This document shows, one piece after another, positions 34,983-46,441 of a stretch of DNA of 64,000 bases. A model generated the notes under the pieces. That model saw only the letters and a program-made list of their open reading frames with translations. It was not told where the DNA came from and made no database searches. The DNA comes from Calendula officinalis (Eukaryota > Streptophyta > Magnoliopsida > Asterales > Asteraceae): NCBI GenBank assembly GCA_963853835.1, contig OY970824.1, forward strand, positions 47,021,104 through 47,085,103, read 5' to 3'. Each line of letters starts with the position of its first letter. The first letter of the stretch is position 1. Both the position numbers and the translations under genes were made by a program.

Positions 34983-35476
34983 TTGGATATTGAAGAGTTC
35001 TGGCCGAAGAGTGATGTTCGGGCCGAAGTGGGGTTCGTGCCGAAGTGGGATGGTCGGGCCGAAGTGGTGTTCGGGCCGAAGTTCGGTGTTCGGGCCGAGG
35101 ATGATGTTCTGGCCGAGGTTGAAGTTCGGGCCGAGGGAAGAGGGATGTTCGGGCCGAAGTGGTGTTCGGGCCGAAGTGGGATGTTCGGGCCGAAGTGGTG
35201 TTCGGGCCGAAGAGTGGTGTTCGGGCCGAAGTTCGGTGTTCGGGCCGAGGATGATGTTCAGGCCGAGGTCGGAGTTCGGGCCGAGGTTGAAGTTCGGGCC
35301 GAGGTTGAAGTTCGGGCCGAAAATGAAGTTCGGGCCGGGAATAGTGAAGAGTTCGGGCCGAACTTGTTCTTGGCAGTGACAAACGAACCATCTATTTTGC
35401 TTACTCGTGGGCGTGAAACGGACACCCGAACTGAAAGTTATGAATGTTTTAGTATAGCACCTTTTGTCACACAATC
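34983..35476 (+). repeat. Fused double monomer, complete linker loss (494 bp)
   Basis: A type G block runs to TTCGGGCCGAGG and is joined near 35137 to GAAGAGGGATG of a type F block, with no linker and no start word between them. The result is one unit with two dyad blocks. The identical junction, GGGCCGAGGGAAGAGGG, occurs near 38911, 3,776 bp downstream, so it was copied after it formed. Confidence 0.9.
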
Positions 35477-36038
35477 TTGGATATTGAAGAGTTCGGGCCG
35501 AAGAGTGATGTTCGGGCCGAAGTGGTGTTCGTGCCGAAGTGGGATGTTCGGGCCGAAGTGGTGTTCGGGCCGAAATTCGGTGTTCGGGCCGAGGATGATG
35601 TTCGGGCCGAGGTTGAAGTTCGGGCCGAGGTCAGAGTTCGGGCCGAGGTTGAAGTTCGGGCCGAAAATGAAGTTCGGGCCGGGAACTGTGAAGAGTTCGG
35701 GCCGAACTTGTTCTTGGCAGTGATGAACGAACCATCTATTTTGGTTACTCGTGGGCGTGAAACGGACACCCGAGCTGAAAGTTATGAATGTTTTAGTATA
35801 GCACCTTTTGTCACACAATCTTGGATATTGAAGAGTTCGGGCCGAAGAGGGATGTTCGGGCCGAAGTGGTGTTCGGACCGAAGTGGGATGTTCGGGCCGA
35901 AGTGGTGTTCGGGCCGAAGTTCGGTGTTCGGGCCGAGCATGATGTTCGGTCCGAGGTTGAAGTTCGGGCCGAGGTCGGAGTTCGGGCCGAGGTTGAAGTT
36001 CGGGCCGAAAATGAAGTTCGGGCCGTGAACAGTGAAGA

Positions 36039-36064
36039 GTTTGGGCACCTTTTGTCACACAATC
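36039..36064 (+). repeat. Linker-deletion junction 4
   Basis: It has the same breakpoint as the others and the GCCGTGAACAG mark. It corresponds to 27387 at offset 8,656 bp. Confidence 0.9.
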
Positions 36065-37382
36065 TTGGATATTGAAGAGTTCGGGCCGAAGAGTGATGTT
36101 CGGGCCGAAGTGGTGTTCGGGCTGAAGTGGGATGGTCGGGCCGAAGTGGTGTTCGGGCCGAGGATGATGTTCTGGCCGAGGTTGAAGTTCGGGCCGAGGT
36201 CGGAGTTCGGGCCGAAAATGAAGTTCGGGCCGGGAACAGTGAAGAGTTCGGGCCGAACTTGTTCTTGGCAGTGACGAACGAACCAGCTATTTTGGTTACT
36301 CGTGGGCGTGAAACGGACACCCGAGCTGAAAGTTATGAATGTTTTACTATAGCACCTTTTGTCACACAATCTTGGATATTGAAGAGTTCGTGCCGAAGAG
36401 GGATGTTCGGGCCGAAGTGGTGTTCGGGCCGAAGTGGGATGTTCGGGCCGAAGTGGTGTTCGGGACGAAGTTCGGTGTTCGGGCCGAGTATGATGTTCGG
36501 GCCGAGGTTGAAGTTCGGGCCGAGGTCGGAGTTCGGGCCGAGGTTGAAGTTCGGGCCGAGGTTGAAGTTCGGGCCGAAAATGAAGTTCGGGCCGGGAACA
36601 GTGAAGAGTTCGTGCCGAACTTGTTCTTGGCAGTGACGAACGAACCGGCTATTTTGGTTACTCGTGGGCGTGAAACGGACACTCGAGCTGAAAGTTATGA
36701 ATGTTTTAGTATAGCACCTTTTGTCACACAATCTTGGATATTGAAGAGTTCGGGCCGAAGAGGGATGTTCCGGCCGAAGTGGTGTTCGGGCCAAAGTGGG
36801 ATGTTCGGGCCGACGTGGTGTTCGGGCTGAAGTTCGGTGTTCGGGCCGAGAATGATGTTCGGGCCGAGGTCGTAGTTCGGGCCGAGGTTGAAGTTCGGGC
36901 CGAAAATGAAGTTCGGGCCGGGAACAGTGAAGAGTTCAGGCCGAACTTGTTCTTGGCAGTAACGAACGAACCAACTATTTTGGTTAATCGTGGGCGTGAA
37001 ACGGACACCTGAGCTGAAAGTTATGAATGTTTTAATATAGCACCTTTTGTCACACAATCTTGGATATTGAAGAGTTCGGGCCAAAGAGGGATGTTCGGGC
37101 CGAAGTGGTGTTCGGGCCGAAGTGGGATGTTCGGGCCGAAGTGGTATTTGGGCCGAAGTTCGGTGTTCGGGCCGAGGATGATGTTCGAGCCGAGGTTGAA
37201 GTTTGGGCCGAGGTCGGAGTTCGGGCCGAGGTTGAAGTTCGGGCCGAAAATGAAGAGTTCGGGCCGAACTTGTTCTTGGCAGTGACGAACGAACCAACAA
37301 TTTTGCTTACTCGTTGGCGTGAAACGGACACCCGAACTGAAACTTATGAATGTTTTAGTATAGCACATTTTGTCACACAATC

Positions 37383-37780
37383 TTGGATATTGAAGAGTTC
37401 GGGCCGAAGAGTGATGTTCGGGCCGAAGTGGTGTTCGGGCCGAAGTGGGATGTTCGGGCCGAAGTGGTGTTCGGGCCGAAGTTCGGTGTTCGGGCCGAGG
37501 ATGATGTTCTGGCCGAGGTTGAAGTTCGGGCCGAGGTCGGAGTTCGGGCCGAAAATGAAGTTCGGGCCGAGGTTGAAGTTCGGGCCGAGGTCGGAGTTCG
37601 GGCCGAGGTTGAAGTTCGGGCCGAAAATGAAGTTCGGGCCGGGAACATTGAAGAGTTCGGGCCGAACTTGTTCTTGGCAGTGACGAACGAACCAGCTATT
37701 TTGCTTACTCGTGGGCGTGAAACGGACACCCGAACTGAAAGTTATGAATGTTCTAGTATAGCACCTTTTGTCACACAATC
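37383..37780 (+). repeat. Expanded 398-bp monomer with a repeated block end
   Basis: The dyad block reaches the GCCGAAAATGAAG subrepeat, which normally precedes the block end, but then continues with GGTTGAAG, GGTCGGAG, GGTTGAAG and a second GCCGAAAATGAAG before GGGAACATTG. The 5' part is type G-like (TTCTGGCCG) and the 3' part type B-like, so an unequal exchange between two monomers aligned out of register is the simplest explanation. Confidence 0.88.
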
Positions 37781-38758
37781 TTGGATATTGAAGAGTTCGG
37801 GCCGAAGAGTGATGTTCGGGCCGAAGTGGTGTTCGGGCCGAAGTGGGATGGTCGGGCCGAAGTGGTGTTCGGGCCGAAGTTCGGTGTTCGGGCCGAGGAT
37901 GATGTTCTGGCCGAGGTTGAAGTTCGGGCCGAGGTCGGAGTTCGGGCCGAAAATGAAGTTCGGGCCGGGAACAGTGAAGAGTTCGGGCCGAACTTGTTCT
38001 TGGCAGTGACGAACGAACCAGCTATTTTAGTTACTCGTGGGCGTGAAACGGACACCCGAGCAGAAAGTTATGAATGTTTTAGTATATCACCTTTTGTCAC
38101 ACAATCTTGGATATTGAAGAGTTCGTGCCGAAGAGGGATGTTCGGGCCGAAGTGGTGTTCGGGCCGAAGTTCGGTGTTCGGGCCGAGGATGATGTTCGGG
38201 CCGAGGTCGGAGTTCGGGCCGATGTTGAAGTTCAGGCCGAGGTTGAAGTTCGGGCCGAAAATGAAGTTCGGGCCGGGAATAGTGAAGAGTTCGGGCCGAA
38301 CTTGTTCTTGGCAGTGACGAACGAACCAGCTATTTTGCTTACTCGTGGGCGTGAAACGGACACCCGAACTGAAAGTTATGAATGTTTTAGTATAGCACCT
38401 TTTGTCACACAATCTTGGATATTGAAGAGTTCGGGCCGAAGAGTGATGTTCGGGCCAAAGTGGTGTTCGTGCCGAAGTGGGATGTTCGGGCCGAAGTGGT
38501 GTTCGGGCCGAAGTTCGGTGTTCGGGCCGAGGATGATGTTCGGGCCGAGGTTGAAGTTCGGGCCGAGGTCGGAGTTCGGGCCGAGGTTGAAGTTCGGGCC
38601 GAAAATGAAGTTCGGGCCGGGAACATTGAAGAGTTCGGGCCGAACTTGTTCTTGGCAGTGACGAACGAACCAGCTATTTTGCTTACTCGTGGGCGTGAAA
38701 CGGACACCCGAACTGAAAGTTATGAATGTTTTAGTATAGCACCTTTTGTCACACAATC

Positions 38759-39252
38759 TTGGATATTGAAGAGTTCTGGCCGAAGAGTGATGTTCGGGCC
38801 GAAGTGGTGTTCGTGCCGAAGTGGGATGGTCGGGCCGAAGTGGTGTTCGGGCCGAAGTTCGGTGTTCGGGCCGAGGATGATGTTCTGGCCGAGGTTGAAG
38901 TTCGGGCCGAGGGAAGAGGGATGTTCGGGCCGAAGTGGTGTTCGGGCCGAAGTGGGATGTTCGGGCCGAAGTGGTGTTCGGGCCGAAGAGTGGTGTTCGG
39001 GCCGAAGTTCGGTGTTCGGGCCGAGGATGATGTTCGGGCCGAGGTCGGAGTTCGGGCCGAGGTTGAAGTTCGGGCCGAGGTTGAAGTTCGGGCCGAAAAT
39101 GAAGTTCGGGCCGGGAATAGTGAAGAGTTCGGGCCGAACTTGTTCTTGGCTGTGACGAACGAACCATCTATTTTGCTTACTCGTGGGCGTGAAACGGACA
39201 CCCGAACTGAAAGTTATGAATGTTTTAGTATAGCACCTTTTGTCACACAATC
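38759..39252 (+). repeat. Second copy of the fused double monomer
   Basis: It has the same block-to-block fusion and length (494 bp) as 34983-35476. It differs at a few bases, such as GTGGTGTTCGTG where the first copy has GTGGGGTTCGTG near 35031, and GCTGTGACG near 39149. Confidence 0.9.
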
Positions 39253-39796
39253 TTGGATATTGAAGAGTTCGGGCCGAAGAGTGATGTTCGGGCCGAAGTG
39301 GTGTTCGTGCCGAAGTGGGATGTTCGGGCCGAAGTGGTGTTCGGGCCGAAGTTCGGTGTTCGGGCCGAGGATGATGTTCGGGCCGAGGTTGAAGTTCGGG
39401 CCGAGGTCGGAGTTCGAGCCGAGGTAGAAGTTCGGGCCGAAAATGAAGTTCGGGCCGGGAACTGTGAAGAGTTCGGGCCGAACTTGTTCTTGGCAGTGAT
39501 GAACGAACCATCTATTTTGGTTACTCGTGGGCGTGAAACGGACACCCGAGCTGAAAGTTATGAATGTTTTAGTATAGCACCTTTTGTCACACAATCTTGG
39601 ATATTGAAGAGTTCGGGCCGAAGAGGGATGTTCGGGCCGAAGTGGTGTTCGGACCGAAGTGGGATGTTTGGGCCGAAGTGGTGTTCGGGCCGAAGTTCGG
39701 TGTTCGGGCCGAGCATGATGTTCGGTCCGAGGTTGAAGTTCGGGCCGAGGTCGGAGTTCGGGCCGTCGTTGAAGTTCGGGCCGGGAACAGTGAAGA

Positions 39797-39822
39797 GTTT
39801 GGGCACCTTTTGTCACACAATC
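39797..39822 (+). repeat. Linker-deletion junction 5
   Basis: The breakpoint is the same, but the block upstream is shortened: GGGCCGTCGTTGAAG precedes GGGCCGGGAACAG, giving a 226-bp monomer. Confidence 0.9.
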
Positions 39823-41108
39823 TTGGATATTGAAGAGTTCGGGCTGAAGAGTGATGTTCGGGCCGAAGTGGTGTTCGGGCCGAAGTGGGATGGTCGGGCC
39901 GAAGTGGTGTTCGGGCCGAAGTTCGGTGTTCGGGCCGAGGATAATGTTCTGGCCGAGGTTGAAGTTCGGGCCGAGGTCGGAGTTTGGGCCGAAAATGAAG
40001 TTCGGGCCGGGAACAGTGAAGAGTTCGGGCCGAACTTGTTCTTGGCAGTGACGAACGAACCAGCTATTTTGGTTACTCGTGGGCGTGAAACGGACACCCG
40101 AGCAGAAAGTTATGAATGTTTTAGTATAGCACCTTTTGTCACACAATCTTGGATTTTGAAGAGTTCGTGCTGAAGAGGGATGTTCGGGCCGAAGTGGTGT
40201 TCAGGCCGAAGTGGGATGTTCGGGCCGAAGTGGTGTTCGGGCCGAAGAGTGGTGTTCGGGCCGAAGTTCGGTGTTCGGGCCGAGGATGGTGTTCGGGCCG
40301 AGGTCGGAGTTCGGGCCGAGGTTGAAGTTCGGGCCGAGGTTGAAGTTCGGGCCGAGGTTGAAGTTCGGGCCGAGGTTGAAGTTCGGGCCGAAAATGAAGT
40401 TCGGGACGGGAACAGTGAAGAGTTCGGGCCGAACTTGTTCTTGGCAGTGACGAACGAACCAGCTATTTTGCTTACTCGTGGGCGTGAAACGGACACCCGA
40501 ACTGAAAGTTATGAATGTTTTAGTATAGCACCTTTTGTCACACAATCTTGGATATTGAAGAGTTCGGGCCGAAGAGGGATGTTCGGGCCGAAGTGGTGTT
40601 CGGGCCGAAAATGAAGTTCGGGCCGGGAACAGTGAAGAGTTCGGGCCGAACTTGTTCTTGGCAGTGACAAACGAACCATCTATTTTGGTTACTCGTGGGC
40701 GTGAAACGGACACCCGAGCTGAAAGTTATGAATGTTTTAGTATAGCACCTTTTGTCACACAATCATGGATATTGAAGAGTTCGTGCCGAAGAGGGATGTT
40801 CGGGCCGAAGTGGTGTTCGGGCCGAAGTGGGATGTTCGGGCCGAAGTGGTGTTCGGGCCGAAGTTCGGTGTTCGGGCCGAGCATGATGTTCGGGCCGAGG
40901 TTGAAGTTCGGGCCGAGGTCGGAGTTCGTGCCGAGGTTGAAGTTCGGGCCGGAAATGAAGTTCGGGCCGGGAACAGTGAAGAGTTCGGGCCGAACTTGTT
41001 CTTGGCAGTGACGAACGAACCGGCTATTTTTGTTACTCGTGGGCGTGAAACGGACACCCGAGCTGAAAGTTATGAATGTTTTAGTATAGCACCTTTTGTC
41101 ACACAATC
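39823..41108 (+). repeat. Distant copy of 8030-9331
   Basis: Four monomers (39823 type G, 40149 expanded, 40548 contracted, 40765 type C) repeat the unusual succession at 8030-9331 about 31.8 kb away. Both share TTCGTGCTGAAG at the start of the expanded monomer, GAGGATGGTG, TTCGGGACGGGAAC, TTCGTGCCGAGG and TTTTTGTTACTCG. Details differ: the contracted monomers (8754 and 40548) differ at the break, and 40765 has lost one 18-bp subrepeat. Confidence 0.87.
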
Positions 41109-44100
41109 ATGGATATTGAAGAGTTCGGGCCGAAGAGGGATGTTCCGGCCGAAGTGGTGTTCGGGCCGAAGTGGGATGTTCGGGCCGAAGTGGTGTTCGG
41201 GCTGAAGTTCAGTGTTCGGGCCGAGAATGATGTTCGGGCCGAGGTCGGAGTTCGGGCCGAGGTTGAAGTTCGGGCCGAGGTTGAAGTTCGGGCCGAAAAT
41301 GAAGTTCGGGCCGGGAACAGTGAAGAGTTCGGGCCGAACTTGATCTTGGCAGTGACGAACGAACCGGCTATTTTGGTTACTCGTGGGCGTGAAACGGACA
41401 CACGAGCTGAAAGTTATGAATGTTTTAGTATAGCACCTTTTGTCACACAATCATGGATATTGAAGAGTTCGGGCCGAAGAGGGATGTTCCGGCCGAAGTG
41501 GTGTTCGGGCCAAAGTGGGATGTTCGGGCCGAAGTGGTGTTCGGGCTGAAGTTCGGTGTTCGGGCCGAGAATGATGTTCGGGCCGAGGTCGTAGTTCGGG
41601 CCGAGGTTGAAGTTCGGGCCGAGGTTGAAGTTCGGGCCGAAAATGAAGTTCGGGCCGGGAACAGTGAATAGTTCGGGCCGTACTTCTTCTTGGTAGTGAC
41701 GAACGAACCAGCTATTTTGGTTAATTGTGGGCGTGAAACGGACACCTGAGCTGAAAGTTATGAATGTTTTAATATAGCACCTTTTGTCACACAATCTTGG
41801 ATATTGAAGAGTTCGGGCCAAAGAGGGATGTTCGGGCCGAAGTGGTGTTCGGGCCGAAGTGGGATGTTCGGGCCGAAGTGGTGTTTGGGCCGAAGTTCGG
41901 TGTTCGGGCCGAGGATGATGTTCGAGCCGAGGTTGAAGTTTGGGCCGAGGTCGGAGTTCGGGCCGAGGTTGAATTTCGGGCCGAAAATGAAGTTCGGACC
42001 GGGAATAGTGAAGAGTTCGGGCCGAACTTGTTCTTGGCAGTGACGAACGAACCAACTATTTTGCTTACTCGTGGGCGTGAAACGGACACCCGAACTGAAA
42101 GTTATGAATGTTTTAGTATAGCACCTTTTGTCACACAATCTTGGATATTGAAGAGTTCGGGCCGAAGAGTGATGTTCGGGCCGAAGTGGTGTTCGGGCCG
42201 AAGTGGGATGTTCGGGCCGAAGTGGTGTTCGGGCCGAAGTTCGGTGTTCGGGCCGAGGATGATGTTCGGGCCGAGGTTGAAGTTCGGGCCGAGGTCGGAG
42301 TTCGGGCCGAGGTTGAAGTTCGGGCCGAAAATGAAGTTCGGGCCGGGAACATTGAAGAGTTCGGGCCGAACTTGTTCTTGGCAGTGACGAACGAACCAGC
42401 TATTTTGCTTACTCGTGGGCGTGAAACGGACACCCGAACTGAAAGTTATGAATGTTTTAGTATAGCACCTTTTGTCACACAATCTTGGATATTGAAGAGT
42501 TCGGGCCGAAGAGTGATGTTCGGGCCGAAGTGGTGTTCGGGCCGAAGTGGGATGGTCGGGCCGAAGTGGTGTTCGGGCCGAAGTGCGGTGTTCGGGCCGA
42601 GGATGATGTTCTGGCCGAGGTTGAAGTTCGGGCCGAGGTCGGAGTTCGGGCCGAAAATGATGTTCGGGCCGGGAATAGTGAAGAGTTCGGGCCGAGCTTG
42701 TTCTTGGCAGTGACGAACGAACCAGCTATTTTAGTTACTCGTGGGCGTGAAACGGACACACGAGCAGAAAGTTATGAATGTCTTAGTATAGCACCTTTTG
42801 TCACACAATCATGGATATTGAAGAGTTCGGGCCGAAGAGGGATGTTCCGGCCGAAGTGGTGTTCGGGCCGAAGTGGGATGTTCGGGCCGAAGTGGTGTTC
42901 GGGCTGAAGTTCGGTGTTCGGGCCGAGAATGATGTTCAGGCCGAGGTCGGAGTTCGGGCCGAGGTTGAAGTTCGGGCCGAGGTTGAAGTTCGGGCCGAAA
43001 ATGAAGTTCGGGCCGGGAACAGTGAAGAGTTCGGGCCGAACTTGATCTTGGCAGTGACGAACGAACCGACTATTTTGGTTACTCGTGGGCGTGAAACGGA
43101 CACCCGAGCTGAAAGTTATGAATGTTTTAGTATAGCACCTTTTGTCACACAATCATGGATATTGAAGAGTTCGGGCCGAAGAGGGATGTTCCGGCCGAAG
43201 TGGTGTTCGGGCCAAAGTGGGATGTTCGGGCCGAAGTGGTGTTCGGGCTGAAGTTCGGTGTTCGGGCCGAGAATGATGTTCGGGCCGAGGTCGTAGTTCG
43301 GGCCGAAAATGAAGTTCGGGCCGGGAACAGTGAAGAGTTCGGGCCGAACTTGTTCTTGGCAGTGACGAACGAACCAGCTATTTTGGTTAATCGTGGGCGT
43401 GAAACGGACACCTGAGCTGAAAGTTATGAATGTTTTAATATAGCACCTTTTGTCACACAATCTTGGATATTGAAGAGTTCGGGCCAAAGAGGGATGTTCG
43501 GGCCGAAGTGGTGTTCGGGCCGAAGTGGGATGTTCGGGCCGAAGTGGTGTTTGGGCCGAAGTTCGGTGTTCGGGCCGAGGATGATGTTCGAGCCGAGGTT
43601 GAACTTTGGGCCGCGGTCGGAGTTCGGGCCGAGGTTGAAGTTCGGGCCGAAAATGAAGTTCGGGCCGGGAATAGTGAAGAGTTCGGGCCAAACTTGTTCT
43701 TGGCAGTGACGAACGAACCAACTATTTTGCTTACTCGTGGGCGTGAAACGGACGCCCGAACTGAAAGTTATGAATGTTTTAGTATAGCACCTTTTGTCAC
43801 ACAATCTTGGATATTGAAGAGTTCGGGCCGAAGAGTGATGTTCGGGCCGAAGTGGTGTTCGGGCCGAAGTGGGATGTTCGGGCCGAAGTGGTGTTCGGGC
43901 CGAAGTTCGGTGTTCGGGCCGAGGATGATGTTCGGGCCGAGGTTGAAGTTCGGGCCGAGGTCGGAGTTCGGGCCGAGGTTGAAGTTCGGGCCGGGAACAG
44001 TGAAGAGTTCGGGCCGAACTTGTTCTTGGCAGTGACGAACGAACCGGCTATTTTGGTTACTCGTGGGCGTGAAACGGACACCCGAGCTGAAAGTTATGAA

Positions 44101-44458
44101 TGTTTTAGTATAGCACCTTTTGTCACACAATCATTGATATTGAAGAGTTCGGGCCGAAGAGGGATGTTCCGGCCGAAGTGGTGTTCGGGCCGAAGTGGGA
44201 TGTTCGGGCCGAAGTGATGTTCGGGCTGAAGTTCGGTGTTCGGGCCGAGAATGATGTTCGGGCCGAGGTCGGAGTTCGGGCCGAGGTTGAAGTTCGGGCC
44301 GAAAATGAAGTTCGGGCCGGGAACAGTGTAGAGTTCGGGCCGAACTTGTTCTTGGCAGTGATGAACGAACCATCTATTTTGGTTACTCGTGGGCGTGAAA
44401 CGGACACCCGAGCTGAAAGTTATGAATGTTTTAGTATAGCACCTTTTGTCACACAATC
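41109..44458 (+). repeat. Segment with two A-A-D-B type runs
   Basis: Monomers start at 41109, 41453, 41797, 42141, 42485, 42811, 43155, 43463, 43807 and 44133. The order type A (TTGATCTTGG), type A (GGTCGTAG), type D, type B occurs at 41109-42484 and again at 42811-44132. It is also seen at 48081-49438 and 51404-52779. The 43155 monomer has lost two 18-bp subrepeats. From 43463 onward the segment is repeated 5,306 bp downstream. Confidence 0.87.
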
Positions 44459-44702
44459 TTGGATATTGAAGAGTTCGGGCCGAAGAGGGATGTTCGGGCC
44501 GAAGTGGTGTTCGGGCCGAAGTGGGATGTTCGGGCCGAAGTGGTGTTCGGGCCGAAGTTCGGTGTTCGGGCCGAGCATGATGTTCGGTCCGAGGTTGAAG
44601 TTCGGGCCGAGGTCGGAGTTCGGGCCGAGGTTGAAGTTCGGGCCGAAAATGAAGTTCGGGCCGGGAACAGTGAAGAGTTTGGGCACCTTTTGTCACACAA
44701 TC
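44459..44702 (+). repeat. Type E monomer, 244 bp, linker-deleted (exemplar)
   Basis: The dyad block is complete up to GGGAACAGTGAAGAG, after which the sequence jumps from TTTGGGC straight to ACCTTTTGTCACAC. Exactly 100 bp of the linker region is missing relative to a 344-bp monomer. The junction is compatible with a 2-bp GC microhomology between GGGCCGAAC and TATAGCACC. The block is also marked by TTCGGTCCGAGG. A type B/G monomer (GAAGAGTGATG) follows it, as after all 15 deletion junctions in the window. Confidence 0.92.
44677..44702 (+). repeat. Linker-deletion junctions 6-8 (exemplar)
   Basis: This junction belongs to the 1,983-bp HOR and is repeated at 46664-46670 and 49987-49993 (coordinates of the GGGCACC word). 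All three still have TTTGGGCACC. Confidence 0.9.
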
Positions 44703-45064
44703 TTGGATATTTAAGAGTTCGGGCCGAAGAGTGATGTTCGGGCCGAAGTGGTGTTCGGGCCGAAGTGGGATGGTCGGGCCGAAGTGGTGTTCGGGCCGAA
44801 GTGGGATGGTCGGGCCGAAGTGGTGTTCGGGCTGAAGTTCGGTGTTCGGGCCGAGGATGATGTTCTGGCCGAGGTTGAAGTTCGGGCCGAGGTCGGAGTT
44901 CGGGCCGAAAATGAAGTTCGGGCCGGGAACAGTGAAGAGTTCGGGCCGAACTTGTTCTTGGCAGTGACGAACGAACCAGCTATTTTGGTTACTCGTGGGC
45001 GTGAAACGGACACCCGAGCAGAAAGTTATGAATGTTTTAGTATAGCACCTTTTGTCACACAATC

Positions 45065-45499
45065 TTGGATATTGAAGAGTTCGTGCCGAAGAGGGATGTT
45101 CGGGCTGAAGTGGTGTTCGGGCCGAAGTGGGATGTTCGGGCCGAAGTGGTGTTCGGGCCGAAGAGTGGTGTTCTGGCCGAAGTTCGGTGTTCGGGCCGAG
45201 GATGGTGTTCGGGCCGAGGTCGGAGTTCGGGCCGAGGTTGAAGTTCGGGCCGAGGTTGGAGTTCGGGCCGAGGTTGAAGTTCGGGCCGAGGTTGCAGTTC
45301 GGGCCGAGGTTGAAGTTCGGGCCGAGGTTGAAGTTTGGGCCGAAAATGAAGTTCGGGCCGGGAACAGTGAAGAGTTCGGGCCGAACTTGTTCTTGGCAGT
45401 GACGAACGAACCAGCTATTTTGCTTACTCGTGGGCGTGAAACGGACACCCGAACTGAAAGTTATCAATGTTTTAGTATAGCACCTTTTGTCACACAATC
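45065..45499 (+). repeat. Most expanded single block, 435 bp
   Basis: It contains an extra AAGAGTGGTG subrepeat and a run of GGTCGGAG, GGTTGAAG, GGTTGGAG, GGTTGAAG, GGTTGCAG, GGTTGAAG and GGTTGAAG before GCCGAAAATG. The private GGTTGGAG and GGTTGCAG variants recur at the equivalent monomers near 47230-47290 and 50560-50600. Confidence 0.9.
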
Positions 45500-46441
45500 T
45501 TGGATATTGAAGAGTTCGGGCCGAAGAGGGATGTTCGGGCCGAAGTGGTGTTCGGGCCGAAAATGATGTTCGGGCCGGGAACAGTGAAGAGTTCGGGCCG
45601 AACTTGTTCTTGGCAGTGACAAACGAACCATCTATTTTGGTTACTCGTGGGCGTGAAACGGACACCCGAGCTGAAAGTTATGAATGTTTTAGTATAGCAC
45701 CTTTTGTCACACAATCTTGGATATTGAAGAGTTCGTGCCGAAGAGGGATGTTCGGGCCGAAGTGGTGTTCGGGCCGAAGTGGGATGTTCGGGCCGAATGT
45801 GGTGTTCGGGCCGAATGTGGTGTTCGGGTCGAAGTTCGGTGTTCGGGCCGAGCATGATGTTCGGGCCGAGGTTGAAGTTCGGGCCGAGGTCGGAGTTCGG
45901 GCCGAGGTTGAAGTTCGGGCCGAGGTTGAAGTTCGGGCCGAAAATGAAGTTCGGGCCGGGAACAGTGAAGAGTTCGGGCCGAACTTGTTCTTGGCAGTGA
46001 CGAACGAACCGGCTATTTTGGTTACTCGTGGGCGTGAAACGGACACCCGAGCTGAAAGTTATGAATGTTTTAGTATAGCACCTTTTGTCACACAATCATG
46101 GATATTGAAGAGTTCGGGCCGAAGAGGGATGTTCCGGCCGAAGTGGTGTTCGGGCCGAAGTGGGATGTTCGGGCCGAAGTGGTGTTCGGGCTGAAGTTCG
46201 GTGTTCGGGCCGAGAATGATGTTCGGGCCGAGGTCGGAGTTCGGGCCGAGGTTGAAGTTCGGGCCGAGGTTGAAGTTCGGGCCGAAAATGAAGTTCGGGC
46301 CGGGAACAGTGAAGAGTTCGGGCCGAACTTGATCTTGGCAGTGACGAACGAACCGACTATTTTGGTTACTCGTGGGCGTGAAACGGACACCCGAGCTGAA
46401 AGTTATGAATGTTTTAGTATAGCACCTTTTGTCACACAATC

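Larger units (their letters stand above)
30422..36064 (+). repeat. Long HOR family, later copy (16 monomers)
   Basis: From 30422 to about 32500 it repeats 27735-29813 at 2,687 bp. From about 32506 it follows 23979-27408 of copy 1 at offset 8,527, drifting to 8,525 and finally 8,656 after the fused monomer at 34983. The hybrid monomer at 31489 is shared with 28802, so the monomer loss happened before this duplication. Confidence 0.88.
36065..39822 (+). repeat. Long HOR family, diverged copy (11 monomers)
   Basis: Monomers at about 36065, 36372, 36734, 37060, 37383, 37781, 38107, 38415, 38759, 39253 and 39597 repeat the pattern of 32.5-36.1 kb, with offsets between about 3,776 and 3,850 bp. 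The segment 34983-36060 matches 38759-39836 at exactly 3,776 bp. Local events include a loss in the first monomer (near 36150), a shortened block at 37240-37260 and an expanded 398-bp monomer at 37383. Confidence 0.85.
44459..46441 (+). repeat. 6-monomer HOR of 1,983 bp, copy 1
   Basis: The monomer lengths are 244 (E), 362 (G plus an extra pair), 435 (expanded), 217 (contracted), 381 and 344 (type A), summing to 1,983 bp. The 381-bp monomer carries two copies of the otherwise unseen subrepeat end CCGAATGTGGTG near 45795-45830. Copy 1 is distinguished by TATTTAAGAG near 44710 and TTCGGGTCGAAG near 45827. Confidence 0.93.

Noticed and set aside
44094..45665. 523-codon open frame on the minus strand, and similar frames at 29451-30713 (-), 46098-47549 (+) and 49439-50872 (+)
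   Set aside because: These are the same repeat artefact. They coincide with linker-deleted monomers that lack the usual stop triplets, and plus- and minus-strand frames overlap over the same DNA.
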